Positions 1 through 8,437 of a stretch of 64,000 nt of DNA are shown here, one piece after another (the stretch's first letter is position 1; each line of letters starts with the position of its first letter). The position numbers and the translations under genes are program-made. Under the pieces are notes generated by a model. That model was given only the letters and a program-made list of their open reading frames with translations. It was not told where the DNA came from and did no database searches. Source of the stretch: Sphingomonas sp. Leaf32 (lineage in GTDB: Bacteria; Pseudomonadota; Alphaproteobacteria; Sphingomonadales; Sphingomonadaceae). The stretch spans positions 62,001 through 126,000 of the forward strand of contig NZ_LMLA01000003.1 in NCBI RefSeq assembly GCF_001421765.1. The letters run 5' to 3'.

Positions 1-30
1 CGCGGGAGTGACGAATGGAGTATTCCGCCC

Positions 31-1263
31 CTACGGATTCAGCCGCACCATCGCCACGCCGTGCGGTGCGACGTCCGCGCTGTAGCGTCCCGACAACCGC
101 CCCAGATCCTTGTGCGCCCACAGGTCGCGGCCCTTCAGCCGGGTCGCGGCCGGCAGGCCGAGCGTCGTCCAGTCGGCGGTGATCCGTGCCGGCGTCTCGC
201 CCCGGTTCCACAGCAGCAGCGTGCGCCCGCCATCGGCCATCTGCTTCACCCACACCTCGCTGGTGCCGTCGCGCGCGACGCGGTGTCCCTGGCTGCCCAG
301 CTTGTCCTGGTCGACCGCGATCACCTCGCGGTTGAGCAGGATGTCGCGCGTCGCCTGGTTCATGGTGGCGACGTCGTTGCCCGCGATCAGCGGCGCGGCC
401 ATCATCGCCCAGAGCGAGAAATGCGCGCGATATTCGGTGTCGTTCAACCCGCCATTGCCGACCTCCAGCATGTCCGGGTCGTTCCAGTGCCCCGGCCCGG
501 CATAGGGCCACAGCGGTTCGTTCAGGTCGACGATCGACGCGACACCCCAGCTATAGCTGTACTTGCCGATCCATTTGTCGGTGATGTCGCCGGTGGTGCG
601 CCACATGTTGCCGATCTTCGACGCCCACAGCCACGGCTTCGAATTGCCCCATTCGCACAGGGAGAACAGGATCGGCCGTCCGCTGGCCTTCAGCGCATCG
701 GCCATGGTGGCATAGGCTTCCTCGGCATTGCGGACGCCGGTCGAGCACCAGTCGTATTTCAGATAGTCGACACCCCAGCGGGCATATTGGATCGCGTCCT
801 GGTATTCGTGCCCCTGACTGCCGGGGCGACCGCCGCAGGTCTTGGTGCCCGCATCCGAATAGATGCCGAACTTCAGCCCCCTCGAATGGATATAGTCGCT
901 CAGCGCCTTCAGGCCGCTGGGGAAACGCTGCCGGTCCTCGGTGATGAAGCCGTTGGCGTCGCGGGCGCCGTGCCAGCAATCGTCGATGACGACATATTCA
1001 TACCCGGCGGCCTTCATGCCGTTCGACGCGATGGCATCGGCGGTGGCGCGGATGACGCCTTCGTTCACGTTGCAGGCGAACTTGTTCCAGCTGTTCCACC
1101 CCATCGGCGGCGTCTGCGCCAAGCCGTTGGCGACGCGCTTGGGGTCCTTGGACGGGGCCAGCGTGTTGGGATCGGTGTCCAGCACCTCCTGCGCCGCGAC
1201 CGGCTGGATGGCGCACAGCCCTGCGCAAAGCGTTGCGACGATGGTCGAAAAACGTGCCGGCAT
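31..1263 (-). CDS. secreted GH27 alpha-galactosidase
   Basis: Hydrolyses terminal alpha-galactosides from oligo- or polysaccharides outside the cytoplasm. The 410-residue protein begins with a Sec signal peptide (cleavage probably after VAAQ, about residue 25). The GH27 barrel then shows the family block PPMGWNSWN (about 52-60), the nucleophile Asp171 in YLKYDWC, the acid/base Asp226 in WRTTGDI and the conserved PGHWNDPDM block (about 257-265). The start was placed at the ATG preceded by GGGGAGAG; an upstream ATG 14 codons earlier has no ribosome site and would hide the signal peptide. The gene stands alone, ending 30 bases from the left edge. Family assignment is firm; the natural substrate is not visible. 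Confidence 0.93.
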   Translation of the reverse strand: MPARFSTIVATLCAGLCAIQPVAAQEVLDTDPNTLAPSKDPKRVANGLAQTPPMGWNSWNKFACNVNEGVIRATADAIASNGMKAAGYEYVVIDDCWHGARDANGFITEDRQRFPSGLKALSDYIHSRGLKFGIYSDAGTKTCGGRPGSQGHEYQDAIQYARWGVDYLKYDWCSTGVRNAEEAYATMADALKASGRPILFSLCEWGNSKPWLWASKIGNMWRTTGDITDKWIGKYSYSWGVASIVDLNEPLWPYAGPGHWNDPDMLEVGNGGLNDTEYRAHFSLWAMMAAPLIAGNDVATMNQATRDILLNREVIAVDQDKLGSQGHRVARDGTSEVWVKQMADGGRTLLLWNRGETPARITADWTTLGLPAATRLKGRDLWAHKDLGRLSGRYSADVAPHGVAMVRLNP

Positions 1264-1309
1264 GTGCTCTCCCCGACCGGACCAATGTCGCCCGGCTTTA
1301 TACAAGCAA

Positions 1310-1339
1310 TTTATCTTATTAATATGACTGCGTTGTCAA
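1310..1339 (-). promoter_or_regulatory. putative promoter of the alpha-galactosidase gene
   Basis: The minus strand has a perfect -35 hexamer TTGACA at 1334-1339, followed 18 bp later by a -10-like GATAAA in an unusually AT-rich stretch. It lies about 50 bp upstream of the alpha-galactosidase ATG. The -10 is imperfect, so this is a prediction from sequence alone. Confidence 0.4.
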
Positions 1340-1353
1340 CCGGATGACACCGG

Positions 1354-1632
1354 TCATTCGGGCGGGTCGATCCCGAACAGGTGGTCGACCAGCCGCTGCA
1401 CCATCGGCACGACCAGCAGCGACGCGGGAAGCGCAGTCATGAAGCCGATCGGCGCGCCCTGTGCGAACGCGCTCCAAAATCCCGCTGGCCCGACCCGCAC
1501 CAATGCGCTGACCGCACCGATCAGCGAGGAGAAGATCAGCGCGTTGATGACCGAGGACGTCAGGCGATAGCGGAAGCGCGACCGGACCTTCACCGTCTCT
1601 TGCGCGCGTGTCCTTTGGGAAGCGTCGTTCAT
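1354..1632 (-). CDS. DUF2798 small membrane protein
   Basis: A 92-residue protein with two hydrophobic segments (roughly residues 27-48 and 57-78) separated by a short loop, ending in a polar tail. The two-helix layout, the conserved small residues and the 'P..Q/R.LV' ending fit the DUF2798 family of short bacterial inner-membrane proteins with no assigned function. The start used is the ATG preceded by GGAGG; a further ATG nine codons upstream lacks a ribosome site. It lies upstream of and in the same direction as the alpha-galactosidase gene, with its own promoter region divergent from mmsA. No role can be given. Confidence 0.7.
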   Translation of the reverse strand: MNDASQRTRAQETVKVRSRFRYRLTSSVINALIFSSLIGAVSALVRVGPAGFWSAFAQGAPIGFMTALPASLLVVPMVQRLVDHLFGIDPPE

Positions 1633-1769
1633 CGCCTCCAAGCGGACGATAGGACCCAAGGTTCCGACGATTGCCCGCTGACAGCGCCGCGCCGCTATGC
1701 CAAAAGCAATAAAATTACACGCGGATGAGTCGGCGACAGACCGATCACCGCGAGCCGACAGGAGAGTAT

Positions 1770-3299
1770 ATGCGGGTCATCGATCATGTGATCGCGGGCG
1801 GTTTGAGTACCACGGACGGCGCGACGGGCGCGGTGTTCGATCCCAATCGCGGCGAGGTGCAGGCGCATGTTCGGCTCGGCACCGCCGCCGATCTCGACCG
1901 GGCGGTGGCGGCGGCGCAGGCGGCGCAGCCGGGCTGGGCGGCGACCAATCCGCAGAAGCGCGCCCGCGTGCTGTTCGCGTTCAAGCAGCTGGTCGAAGCG
2001 AACATGCAGCAACTGGCTGAACTGCTGTCGAGCGAGCATGGCAAGGTGATCGCCGATGCCAAGGGCGACATCCAGCGCGGGCTGGACGTCATCGAATTCG
2101 CCTGCGGCGTGCCGCACCTCCTCAAGGGCGATTATACGCAAGGGGCCGGGCCGGGGATCGACGTCTATTCGATGCGGCAGCCTGTCGGCATCGGCGCGGG
2201 GATCACCCCGTTCAACTTCCCGGCGATGATCCCGATGTGGATGTTCGGTGTCGCCATCGCCTGCGGCAACGCCTTCATCCTGAAGCCCAGCGAGCGCGAT
2301 CCGTCGGTGCCGGTGCGCCTTGCCGAACTGATGCTGGAGGCCGGCGCGCCCGAAGGCATTTTGCAGGTCGTGCATGGCGATAAGACGGTGGTGGATGCGA
2401 TCCTCGACCATCCGGCGATCGGCGCGGTCAGCTTCGTCGGGTCGAGCGACATCGCGCATTATGTCTATCGGCGCGGCGTCGCGGCGGGCAAGCGCGTACA
2501 GGCGATGGGCGGGGCGAAGAACCACGGCATCGTCATGCCCGACGCCGATCTCGATCAGGTCGTCGCCGACCTGGCCGGCGCGGCGTTCGGATCGGCGGGC
2601 GAGCGCTGCATGGCGCTGCCGGTGGTCGTGCCGGTCGGCGAAAAGACGGCGATGGCCCTGCGCGAAAAGCTGATTCCGGCGATCGCGGCGCTGCGTGTCG
2701 GCGTATCGACCGACGCGGACGCCCATTACGGTCCGGTGGTCAACGCCCAGCACAAGGCGCGGGTCGAGGGCTGGATCGCCAAGGGGGTCGAGGAAGGCGC
2801 CGAGCTGGTAGTCGACGGACGCGGGTTTAGCCTGCAGGGGCATGAGCGCGGCTTCTTCATCGGCCCGACGCTGTTCGACCATGTGACGCCGCAGATGGAA
2901 TCGTATCGCGAGGAAATCTTCGGTCCCGTGCTCCAGATCGTCCGAGCGAACGATTTCGAAACCGCCGTCCGCCTGCCGAGCGAGCACCAATATGGCAACG
3001 GCGTCGCGATCTTCACCCGCAACGGCCATGCCGCGCGGGAGTTCGCCGCGCGGGTCAATGTCGGCATGGTCGGCATCAACGTGCCGATCCCGGTGCCGGT
3101 CGCCTATCACAGTTTCGGTGGGTGGAAGCGCAGCGCATTCGGTGACGTGAACCAGCATGGCGAGGAAGGCGTGCGCTTCTGGACCAGGGTCAAGACGATC
3201 ACCCAGCGTTGGCCCGACGGATCGGCACTCGGCGTGCAGGCCGAGGACGGCGCAGCGGCGCGGACGCAGGATGCGTTCGTCATTCCGACGATGGGGTGA
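1770..3299 (+). CDS. mmsA: CoA-acylating methylmalonate-semialdehyde dehydrogenase
   Basis: Converts (S)-methylmalonate semialdehyde, NAD+ and CoA to propionyl-CoA and CO2 in valine and thymine catabolism. The 509-residue protein has the aldehyde dehydrogenase fold with the MmsA-type block PFNFPAMIPMWMFG near residue 150 and the catalytic Cys280 in GSAGERCMALP. Length is typical of the family (about 500). The start is the ATG after GGAGAG (1761-1766); an earlier ATG at 1725 has no ribosome site. It heads a plus-strand group ending in mmsB, whose product makes the substrate for this enzyme, which supports the assignment beyond general ALDH similarity. Confidence 0.94.
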   Translation: MRVIDHVIAGGLSTTDGATGAVFDPNRGEVQAHVRLGTAADLDRAVAAAQAAQPGWAATNPQKRARVLFAFKQLVEANMQQLAELLSSEHGKVIADAKGDIQRGLDVIEFACGVPHLLKGDYTQGAGPGIDVYSMRQPVGIGAGITPFNFPAMIPMWMFGVAIACGNAFILKPSERDPSVPVRLAELMLEAGAPEGILQVVHGDKTVVDAILDHPAIGAVSFVGSSDIAHYVYRRGVAAGKRVQAMGGAKNHGIVMPDADLDQVVADLAGAAFGSAGERCMALPVVVPVGEKTAMALREKLIPAIAALRVGVSTDADAHYGPVVNAQHKARVEGWIAKGVEEGAELVVDGRGFSLQGHERGFFIGPTLFDHVTPQMESYREEIFGPVLQIVRANDFETAVRLPSEHQYGNGVAIFTRNGHAAREFAARVNVGMVGINVPIPVPVAYHSFGGWKRSAFGDVNQHGEEGVRFWTRVKTITQRWPDGSALGVQAEDGAAARTQDAFVIPTMG

Positions 3300-3303
3300 C
3301 GCG

Positions 3304-3723
3304 GTGCGGCGTTCCCCGGCACTGATGCGAACGATGCCGTTCCTGCTCGGTTGGGCGATCAGCCTGTGGCTGCCGGCGATCGATGTCGGGATGTGGAGCG
3401 CGATGCCGATGCTGAGCGGCTGGGCGCTGCTGCTGAACGGCTATCGTGCGCTGCCGGCGTATCAATTCGGCTGGCTGGCCAATTTCGCGCTGTTCGGGGT
3501 CCTCGCCGGGCTGTCGTTCTGGGGCATGGGGTGGCGCTGGCTGATCGGGTGGTCCGCATTGCTGCTGCTAACGACATTGCAGGCGTTCGACCTGTTCCTT
3601 CGGCCGGCGTTCTGGGCGTTCAAAGGGGCTGGACCGGGGTTCTGGCTATGGACGATATCGAATCTCGGTGCAGCCGCGACCGGCTTCATGGTCGCCGCAC
3701 GACGGGGGAAACTGCCAAGATGA
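3304..3723 (+). CDS. small polytopic membrane protein, unknown function
   Basis: About 139 residues, dominated by four hydrophobic segments and rich in Trp and Leu. I do not recognise a characterised family. The start is taken as the GTG four bases after the mmsA stop, with GGGGTG just upstream inside mmsA; an ATG at 3325 is the alternative. Its end overlaps the next gene in the arrangement ATGA, so it is translationally coupled to the polysaccharide deacetylase. The context suggests co-expression with valine catabolism genes, but neither it nor its downstream partner has an obvious role in that pathway. Confidence 0.65.
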   Translation: MRRSPALMRTMPFLLGWAISLWLPAIDVGMWSAMPMLSGWALLLNGYRALPAYQFGWLANFALFGVLAGLSFWGMGWRWLIGWSALLLLTTLQAFDLFLRPAFWAFKGAGPGFWLWTISNLGAAATGFMVAARRGKLPR

Positions 3724-4652
3724 TACGAAGCCTGATGCTCGGGATGTTCGCGACACTGCTGGCGGCAATGCCCGCCGCCGCGCAGAAGCGGATCGCGCTG
3801 ACGTTCGACGATGCGCCGCGTGCGCGCGGGCCGTTCCTGACGCCGGATGAGCGCACCGAACGGTTGATCGCGGGCTTGCGCAAGGCGAAGGTGCGGCAGG
3901 CCGCGTTCTTCGTCGTGCCCGGCAATCTGGCCGCGCCCGACGGGGCCGGCGGCGAGCGGCGGATCGCGGCCTATGTCAAGGCGGGGCATGTGATCGCCAA
4001 TCACAGCTTCAGCCATCCGGCGCTCAAGTCGATGATCGCCGACGCCTATCTGGCGGACATCGACCGGGCGAGCGGGTGGCTGATGGGGCGCAAGGGGTTG
4101 CGGCCCTGGTTCCGCTTTCCCTTTCTCGACGAAGGCGGCAGCGACAAGGCAAAGCGCGATGCCGTGCGCGCGGGCCTCACGGCGCGCAAATTGTCGAACG
4201 GCTATGTCACGGTCGACGGGTCGGACTGGAATATCGAGGGACTGACCGCCGAGGCGCGTAATGCCGGCAAGCCGATCGACATGGCGGCGCTGCGCGATCT
4301 GTATGTCGAGACGCACGTTGAATCGGCCGAGTTCGCCGACGCGCTCGCTCGCAAGGCGTTGGGGCGTCAGCCGGTGCAGGTGATGCTGCTCCACGAAACC
4401 GATCTTGCCGCCTATTGGATCGCCGATCTGGTTGCGGGCCTGCGCAAGAAGGGATGGGAGATCGTGACCGCCGATGTGGCCTATCGCGATCCGATCGCGA
4501 AGGCGCAGCCCGACACCCCCTCGGCACAGGGCAACCGATTGGAGGCGATGGCGTGGGAGAAGGGCGTGCCGGCGCCGCGCTGGTACGACCGCAACACGCT
4601 GTCGATCGCGACCCCGCTCTATCGGCAGCGGGTGCTGCACGAGGCGCAATGA
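3720..4652 (+). CDS. exported polysaccharide deacetylase (NodB/CE4 fold)
   Basis: A 310-residue protein with a Sec signal peptide (cleavage after AAAQ, about residue 22) followed directly by the NodB homology domain. Visible motifs are TFDDAP (metal-binding and catalytic Asp, residues about 27-32), HSFSHP (metal His pair) and RFPFLDEG. The CE4 family removes N- or O-acetyl groups from chitin, peptidoglycan or other acetylated polysaccharides using a divalent metal. A C-terminal extension of some 80 residues follows the domain. It overlaps both neighbours by four bases (ATGA), so it sits in the middle of the valine operon although its chemistry is unrelated. Substrate unknown. Confidence 0.87.
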   Translation: MIRSLMLGMFATLLAAMPAAAQKRIALTFDDAPRARGPFLTPDERTERLIAGLRKAKVRQAAFFVVPGNLAAPDGAGGERRIAAYVKAGHVIANHSFSHPALKSMIADAYLADIDRASGWLMGRKGLRPWFRFPFLDEGGSDKAKRDAVRAGLTARKLSNGYVTVDGSDWNIEGLTAEARNAGKPIDMAALRDLYVETHVESAEFADALARKALGRQPVQVMLLHETDLAAYWIADLVAGLRKKGWEIVTADVAYRDPIAKAQPDTPSAQGNRLEAMAWEKGVPAPRWYDRNTLSIATPLYRQRVLHEAQ

Positions 4653-5047
4653 TGACGGCGCGGCGGCACACGGCCTCCGCCTCGCCCTATGAAGCGGCGA
4701 TCGGCTTTGCGCGGGGCGTGCGCGTCGGCGATCGCATCCTCGTATCGGGCACTGCGCCCGTCGAGCCGGACGGCAGCAGCACGCCGGGCGATGCCGCCGC
4801 CCAGGCGGAGCGATGCTTCGCGATCATCGCGCAGGCGATCGAGCAACTGGGCGGGCGGATGGATGATGTCGTCCGCACCCGCATGTACCTGACCGATCCG
4901 GCCGATGCCGATGCGGTGGGGCGGGTGCATGGAAGGATTTTCGGCACCGTCCGGCCCGCCGCGACGATGCTGGTGGTGGCCGCGCTGCTTCGCCCCGAAT
5001 GGCGGGTGGAGATCGAGGCCGAAGCGATAGTGGAGCGTAAAGCATGA
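4649..5047 (+). CDS. RidA/YjgF/YER057c family deaminase
   Basis: A 132-residue single-domain protein of the RidA family, which hydrolyses reactive enamine/imine intermediates to ketones and ammonia or acts in related steps of amino-acid metabolism. Family features are RTRMYLTD in the middle, the conserved Arg in RPAATM that binds carboxylates in RidA, and the closing VEIEAEA strand. It overlaps the deacetylase gene (ATGA) and the acyl-CoA dehydrogenase gene (ATGA), so it is inside a translationally coupled run. A role protecting or aiding branched-chain amino-acid catabolism is inferred from position only. Confidence 0.88.
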   Translation: MMTARRHTASASPYEAAIGFARGVRVGDRILVSGTAPVEPDGSSTPGDAAAQAERCFAIIAQAIEQLGGRMDDVVRTRMYLTDPADADAVGRVHGRIFGTVRPAATMLVVAALLRPEWRVEIEAEAIVERKA

Positions 5048-6183
5048 CCCAGTTCGACCTTACCGACGATCAGCGCGAGATTCAGGAGCTCGCGCGCCGG
5101 TTCACGGCGGATGCGATCACGCCGCACGCCGCCGAATGGGACGAAAAACACATCTTCCCGCGCGACACGATCAGGCAGGCCGCCGAGCTGGGTTTCGCCG
5201 CGATCTATGTGTCGGAAGAATCGGGCGGCATCGGCCTCGGCCGGATGGAATCGGCGCTCATCATGGAGGCGATGGCTTATGGCTGTCCGTCGACCTCCGC
5301 CTTCATCTCGATCCACAATATGGCGGCATGGATGCTCGACGCGTTCGGGTCGGCCGAACTGAAGGCACGCTTCCTCCCCGACCTCGTGACGATGGACAAA
5401 CTCGCCAGCTATTGCCTGACCGAGCCGTCGTCAGGATCGGACGCGGCGGCGCTGAAGACCAGGGCGGTGCGTGACGGCGACGACTATATCGTGACCGGCA
5501 CCAAGCAGTTCATTTCCGGCGCGGGCGACAACGACGTCTATCTGGTGATGGTCCGCACCGGCGGCGACGGGCCGAAAGGCATTTCCTGCCTGTTGATCGA
5601 AAAGGACATGCCCGGCGTCTCGTTCGGCGCGAACGAGCGCAAGCTCGGCTGGCATTCGCAGCCGACCCGCGCGGTCATTCTCGATCAGGTGCGGGTGCCC
5701 GCCGCCAATCTGGTCGGCGCGGAGGGGCAGGGTTTTTCAATCGCGATGCAGGGGCTGGACGGGGGGCGGCTGAACATCGGTGCCTGTTCGCTGGGCGGGG
5801 CGCAGCGCTGCCTCGACGAAGCCATCGCCTATACCAAGGCGCGGCAGCAGTTCGGCAAGCCGATTGCCGATTTCCAGAACACCCAGTTCACTTTGGCCGA
5901 CATGGCGACCGAGCTGGAGGCGGCGCGGGCGCTGCTCTATACCGCCGCTGCCAAGGTGACGGCCAACGCGCCCGACAAGACGCGCTTTGCCGCGATGGCG
6001 AAACGCTTCGCCACCGACACGGGATCGAAGGTGGTCGATCAGGCGCTGCAGCTACATGGCGGCTATGGCTATCTGATGGACTATCCGATCGAACGCTTCT
6101 GGCGCGACCTGCGCGTCCATTCGATCCTGGAGGGTACGAACCAGGTGATGCGGATGATTATCGGGCGGGAGCTGGTGAAGTGA
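5044..6183 (+). CDS. acyl-CoA dehydrogenase, probable isobutyryl-CoA dehydrogenase
   Basis: FAD-dependent enzyme that introduces an alpha,beta double bond into an acyl-CoA and passes electrons to ETF. The 379-residue protein has the YCLTEPSSGSDAAALKT block that binds FAD and acyl-CoA, the GGYGYLMDYPIERFWRD block and the catalytic Glu in ILEGTNQVMR near residue 365. This overall pattern is closest in my recollection to the ACAD8/isobutyryl-CoA dehydrogenase group. Location between mmsA and the hydratase/hydrolase genes supports isobutyryl-CoA (from valine) as substrate, but short-branched or short-chain acyl-CoA cannot be excluded. Its start overlaps the ridA stop. Confidence 0.88.
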   Translation: MTQFDLTDDQREIQELARRFTADAITPHAAEWDEKHIFPRDTIRQAAELGFAAIYVSEESGGIGLGRMESALIMEAMAYGCPSTSAFISIHNMAAWMLDAFGSAELKARFLPDLVTMDKLASYCLTEPSSGSDAAALKTRAVRDGDDYIVTGTKQFISGAGDNDVYLVMVRTGGDGPKGISCLLIEKDMPGVSFGANERKLGWHSQPTRAVILDQVRVPAANLVGAEGQGFSIAMQGLDGGRLNIGACSLGGAQRCLDEAIAYTKARQQFGKPIADFQNTQFTLADMATELEAARALLYTAAAKVTANAPDKTRFAAMAKRFATDTGSKVVDQALQLHGGYGYLMDYPIERFWRDLRVHSILEGTNQVMRMIIGRELVK

Positions 6184-6194
6184 TGGCGCGATCA

Positions 6195-6331
6195 AATCCT
6201 CCCCGGTACGGGGAGGGGGACCATGCGCAGCATGGTGGAGGGGGGTATCCCCGACCACAGCCGATGTGGAGAAGGACACCCCCCTCCACCACCGCTTCGC
6301 GGCGGTCCCCCTCCCCGGCACGGGGAGGATT
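6195..6331. repeat. dispersed inverted repeat, family A, copy 1
   Basis: A 137-bp element with complementary ends (AATCCTCCCCGG at the left, CCGGGGAGGATT-like at the right) and inner inverted blocks around GGGGGACCA...TGGTGGAGGGGG. Near-identical elements are at 44822-44954 and 49721-49852. It fills the whole gap between the acyl-CoA dehydrogenase gene and the next gene, and its right end supplies the ribosome site used there. Confidence 0.9.
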
Positions 6332-6334
6332 GGT

Positions 6335-7369
6335 TTGATCCTCACCTCTGTCGACGGCCATCTCGGCCGCATCCGGTTGAACCGGCCCAAGGCGCTCCAC
6401 GCGCTGAACCACGATATGTGCGAGGCGATGCTCGCCGCACTGGAGCAATGGCGCGCCGATCCGGCCGTCCATGCCATCCTGATCGATCATGCCGAGGGGC
6501 GCGGATTTTGCGCCGGCGGCGACATCCGCATGATCGCGGAGAGCAGCGGGGCGGATGGTGCCGATGCCCGCGCCTTCTTCGCGACCGAATATCGGCTGAA
6601 CCATCGGCTGTTCACCTATGCCAAGCCGACCATCGCCTTCATGGACGGGGTGACGATGGGCGGCGGGGTCGGCATCTCGCAGCCGTGCAAGATCCGGGTG
6701 GCTACGGAGAATAGTCGCTTCGCCATGCCCGAGACGGCGATCGGGCTGTTCCCCGATGTCGGCGGTGGCTGGTATCTGTCGCGCCTGCCGGGCCGGATCG
6801 GCCAGTATCTGGCGCTGACCGGCGCGCGGCTGGACGGGAACGAGATGCTGGCGCTGGGGCTGGCGACGCATCTGTTGCCCGCCGACAGGCTCGACGCGGT
6901 GAAGCAGGCGATCGCCGCCGATCCGCAGGCGGCGGAGGCGATCCTGTCCGACCATGCGACCGCCCCCGGCGATGCACCGATCCTCGCGCAGCGCGAGGCG
7001 ATCGACCGGCTGTTCGCCAGCGACGATTTCGAGGGAATACTCGCCGCGCTGGAAGGCGATGGGTCGGACTGGGCGCAGGCGCAACTGGCGACGCTCCGGC
7101 AACGATCGCCGCTGTCGTGCAAGGTGTCGCTCAAGCTGCTGCTCGACGGTGCGGCCATGCCGACCTTCGAGGATGAGATGCGGCAGGAATATGCCGTCGT
7201 CACCCGCATCGTGCAGCGCCCCGACATCGTCGAGGGCGTGCGCGCGGTGATCGTCGACAAGGATCACGCGCCAATATGGGACCCGGCCACCCCGGAGGCG
7301 GTCAGCGACCATATGATCGACCGCATCTTTGCCCCGCTTCCTGCCGCCGACGAATGGCGGCCGCGATGA
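6335..7369 (+). CDS. 3-hydroxyisobutyryl-CoA hydrolase (crotonase fold)
   Basis: Hydrolyses 3-hydroxyisobutyryl-CoA to free 3-hydroxyisobutyrate in valine degradation. About 344 residues, longer than a plain enoyl-CoA hydratase, and it carries the hydrolase signature: GRGFCAGGDIRMI, TMGGGVGISQ, then FAMPETAIGLFPDVGGGWYLSRL. The start is inferred as TTG at 6335 because coding similarity begins only there and GGGGAGGA lies just upstream; an ATG at 6266 lies inside the repeat and would add 23 repeat-encoded residues. Its partners acyl-CoA dehydrogenase, hydratase, mmsB and mmsA surround it, giving a nearly complete route from isobutyryl-CoA to propionyl-CoA. Confidence 0.9.
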   Translation: MILTSVDGHLGRIRLNRPKALHALNHDMCEAMLAALEQWRADPAVHAILIDHAEGRGFCAGGDIRMIAESSGADGADARAFFATEYRLNHRLFTYAKPTIAFMDGVTMGGGVGISQPCKIRVATENSRFAMPETAIGLFPDVGGGWYLSRLPGRIGQYLALTGARLDGNEMLALGLATHLLPADRLDAVKQAIAADPQAAEAILSDHATAPGDAPILAQREAIDRLFASDDFEGILAALEGDGSDWAQAQLATLRQRSPLSCKVSLKLLLDGAAMPTFEDEMRQEYAVVTRIVQRPDIVEGVRAVIVDKDHAPIWDPATPEAVSDHMIDRIFAPLPAADEWRPR

Positions 7370-7376
7370 TTTTTCT

Positions 7377-7472
7377 GTCATTCCGGCGCAGGCCGGAATC
7401 CATTGTGTCGGGACGTCGCGACTGCTTCGACAGCTTTGCCTGCCCATGGATTCCGGCCTGCGCCGGAATGAC
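7377..7472. repeat. dispersed inverted repeat, family B
   Basis: Two arms, GTCATTCCGGCGCAGGCCGG (continuing AATCCAT) and its complement ending GCCGGAATGAC, enclose about 42 bases. Each arm is itself a small hairpin (CCGG..CCGG). It fills the gap between the hydrolase and the enoyl-CoA hydratase genes. Only one copy is in the window; the type is related in design to families E, F and G here. Confidence 0.85.
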
Positions 7473-7491
7473 GATCCGTTAGGGAGTTTCG

Positions 7492-8268
7492 ATGTCTACT
7501 CATGAATCCATCCTCGTCGAACGCCGCGGTGCCGTGACGCTGGTGACGCTGAACCGGCCGCAGGCGCTGAACGCGCTGAACGGCCAGATCCTGTCCGAAC
7601 TGCTGGGCGCCATGCGTGCGTTCGACGCCGACCCGTCGCAGGGCTGCGCGGTCATCACCGGATCGGCCAAGGCGTTCGCCGCCGGGGCGGACATCAAGGA
7701 GATGCAGGAGATGGACTTCGCGGCCATGTATGGCGGCGACCATTTCAGCGGCTGGGACGCGTTCACCCGCACCCGCAAGCCGATCATCGCCGCCGTGGCG
7801 GGCTTTGCGCTGGGCGGCGGGTGCGAACTGGCGATGATGTGCGACTTCATCCTGGCAGCCGACACCGCGAAGTTCGGCCAGCCCGAGATCAAGCTGGGCG
7901 TGACGCCGGGCATGGGTGGGTCGCAGCGGCTGGCGCGTGCGGTGGGCAAGGCGAAGGCGATGGAAATGTGCCTGACCGGCCGGATGATCGGCGCGGAAGA
8001 GGCGGAACGCTGCGGCCTGGTCGCGCGAATCGTGCCCGCCGACGATCTGGTCGAGGACGCGGTGAAGACCGCCGCCGCCATCGCCGCCATGGCCCCGCTG
8101 GCGGTCAAGGCGAACAAGGAAATGGTCAACGCCGCGTTCGACACGACGCTGACCCAGGGCGTGCAGTTCGAACGTCGCCTGTTCCACGGCCTGTTCGGCA
8201 CGGCGGACCAGAAGGAAGGCATGACCGCCTTCGTCGAGAAGCGCCCCGGTAACTGGACCGGGCGGTAG
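7492..8268 (+). CDS. enoyl-CoA hydratase (short-chain type)
   Basis: Adds water across the double bond of enoyl-CoA; here probably methacrylyl-CoA to 3-hydroxyisobutyryl-CoA. The 258-residue crotonase-fold protein shows [21 protein letters not shown] (oxyanion hole), [13 protein letters not shown] with the first catalytic Glu, and [18 protein letters not shown] with the second. Length and motifs match mitochondrial-type ECHS1. The start follows AGGGAG at a normal distance. It lies between the hydrolase and mmsB, with repeat elements on both sides, so transcription as one unit must read through two long hairpin-forming sequences. Confidence 0.92.
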   Translation: MSTHESILVERRGAVTLVTLNRPQALNALNGQILSELLGAMRAFDADPSQGCAVITGSAKAFAAGADIKEMQEMDFAAMYGGDHFSGWDAFTRTRKPIIAAVAGFALGGGCELAMMCDFILAADTAKFGQPEIKLGVTPGMGGSQRLARAVGKAKAMEMCLTGRMIGAEEAERCGLVARIVPADDLVEDAVKTAAAIAAMAPLAVKANKEMVNAAFDTTLTQGVQFERRLFHGLFGTADQKEGMTAFVEKRPGNWTGR

Positions 8269-8289
8269 AGTTGCAACGCATGAGCCGAA

Positions 8290-8400
8290 CCGTTTGTGCT
8301 GAGTAGGGGCTGAGCGAAGTCGAAGACCCGTATCGAAGCACCTGTGGCGGTCCTTCGATACGCCCCTTCGACAAGCTCAGTGGCTACTCAGGACGAACGG
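8290..8400. repeat. dispersed inverted repeat, family C, copy 1
   Basis: Left arm CCGTTTGTGCTGAGTAGGGG through ...CGTATCGAAG and right arm CTTCGATACG...CTACTCAGGACGAACGG are imperfect complements over nearly the full 111 bp. A half copy is at 24274-24325 and a divergent relative at 24371-24579. It occupies most of the hydratase-mmsB gap. Confidence 0.85.
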
Positions 8401-8437
8401 GGTGGTTTGACGTTATTGCGTCACAGGAGAGTTTCGG

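Noticed and set aside
1695..3158. Long antisense frame of 487 codons over mmsA
   Set aside because: It is a shadow of a GC-rich gene on the other strand, with unnatural Arg/Asp/His-rich composition and no domain. The same was found at 51611-54988 (over the TonB receptor), 46443-47924 (over glmU) and 59740-61236 (over the reductase).
6266..6334. ATG at 6266 as start of the hydrolase gene
   Set aside because: It falls in the repeat element, and the residues it would add (HRFAAVPLPGTG) are a translation of the repeat. The TTG at 6335 has its own ribosome site and begins the conserved part.
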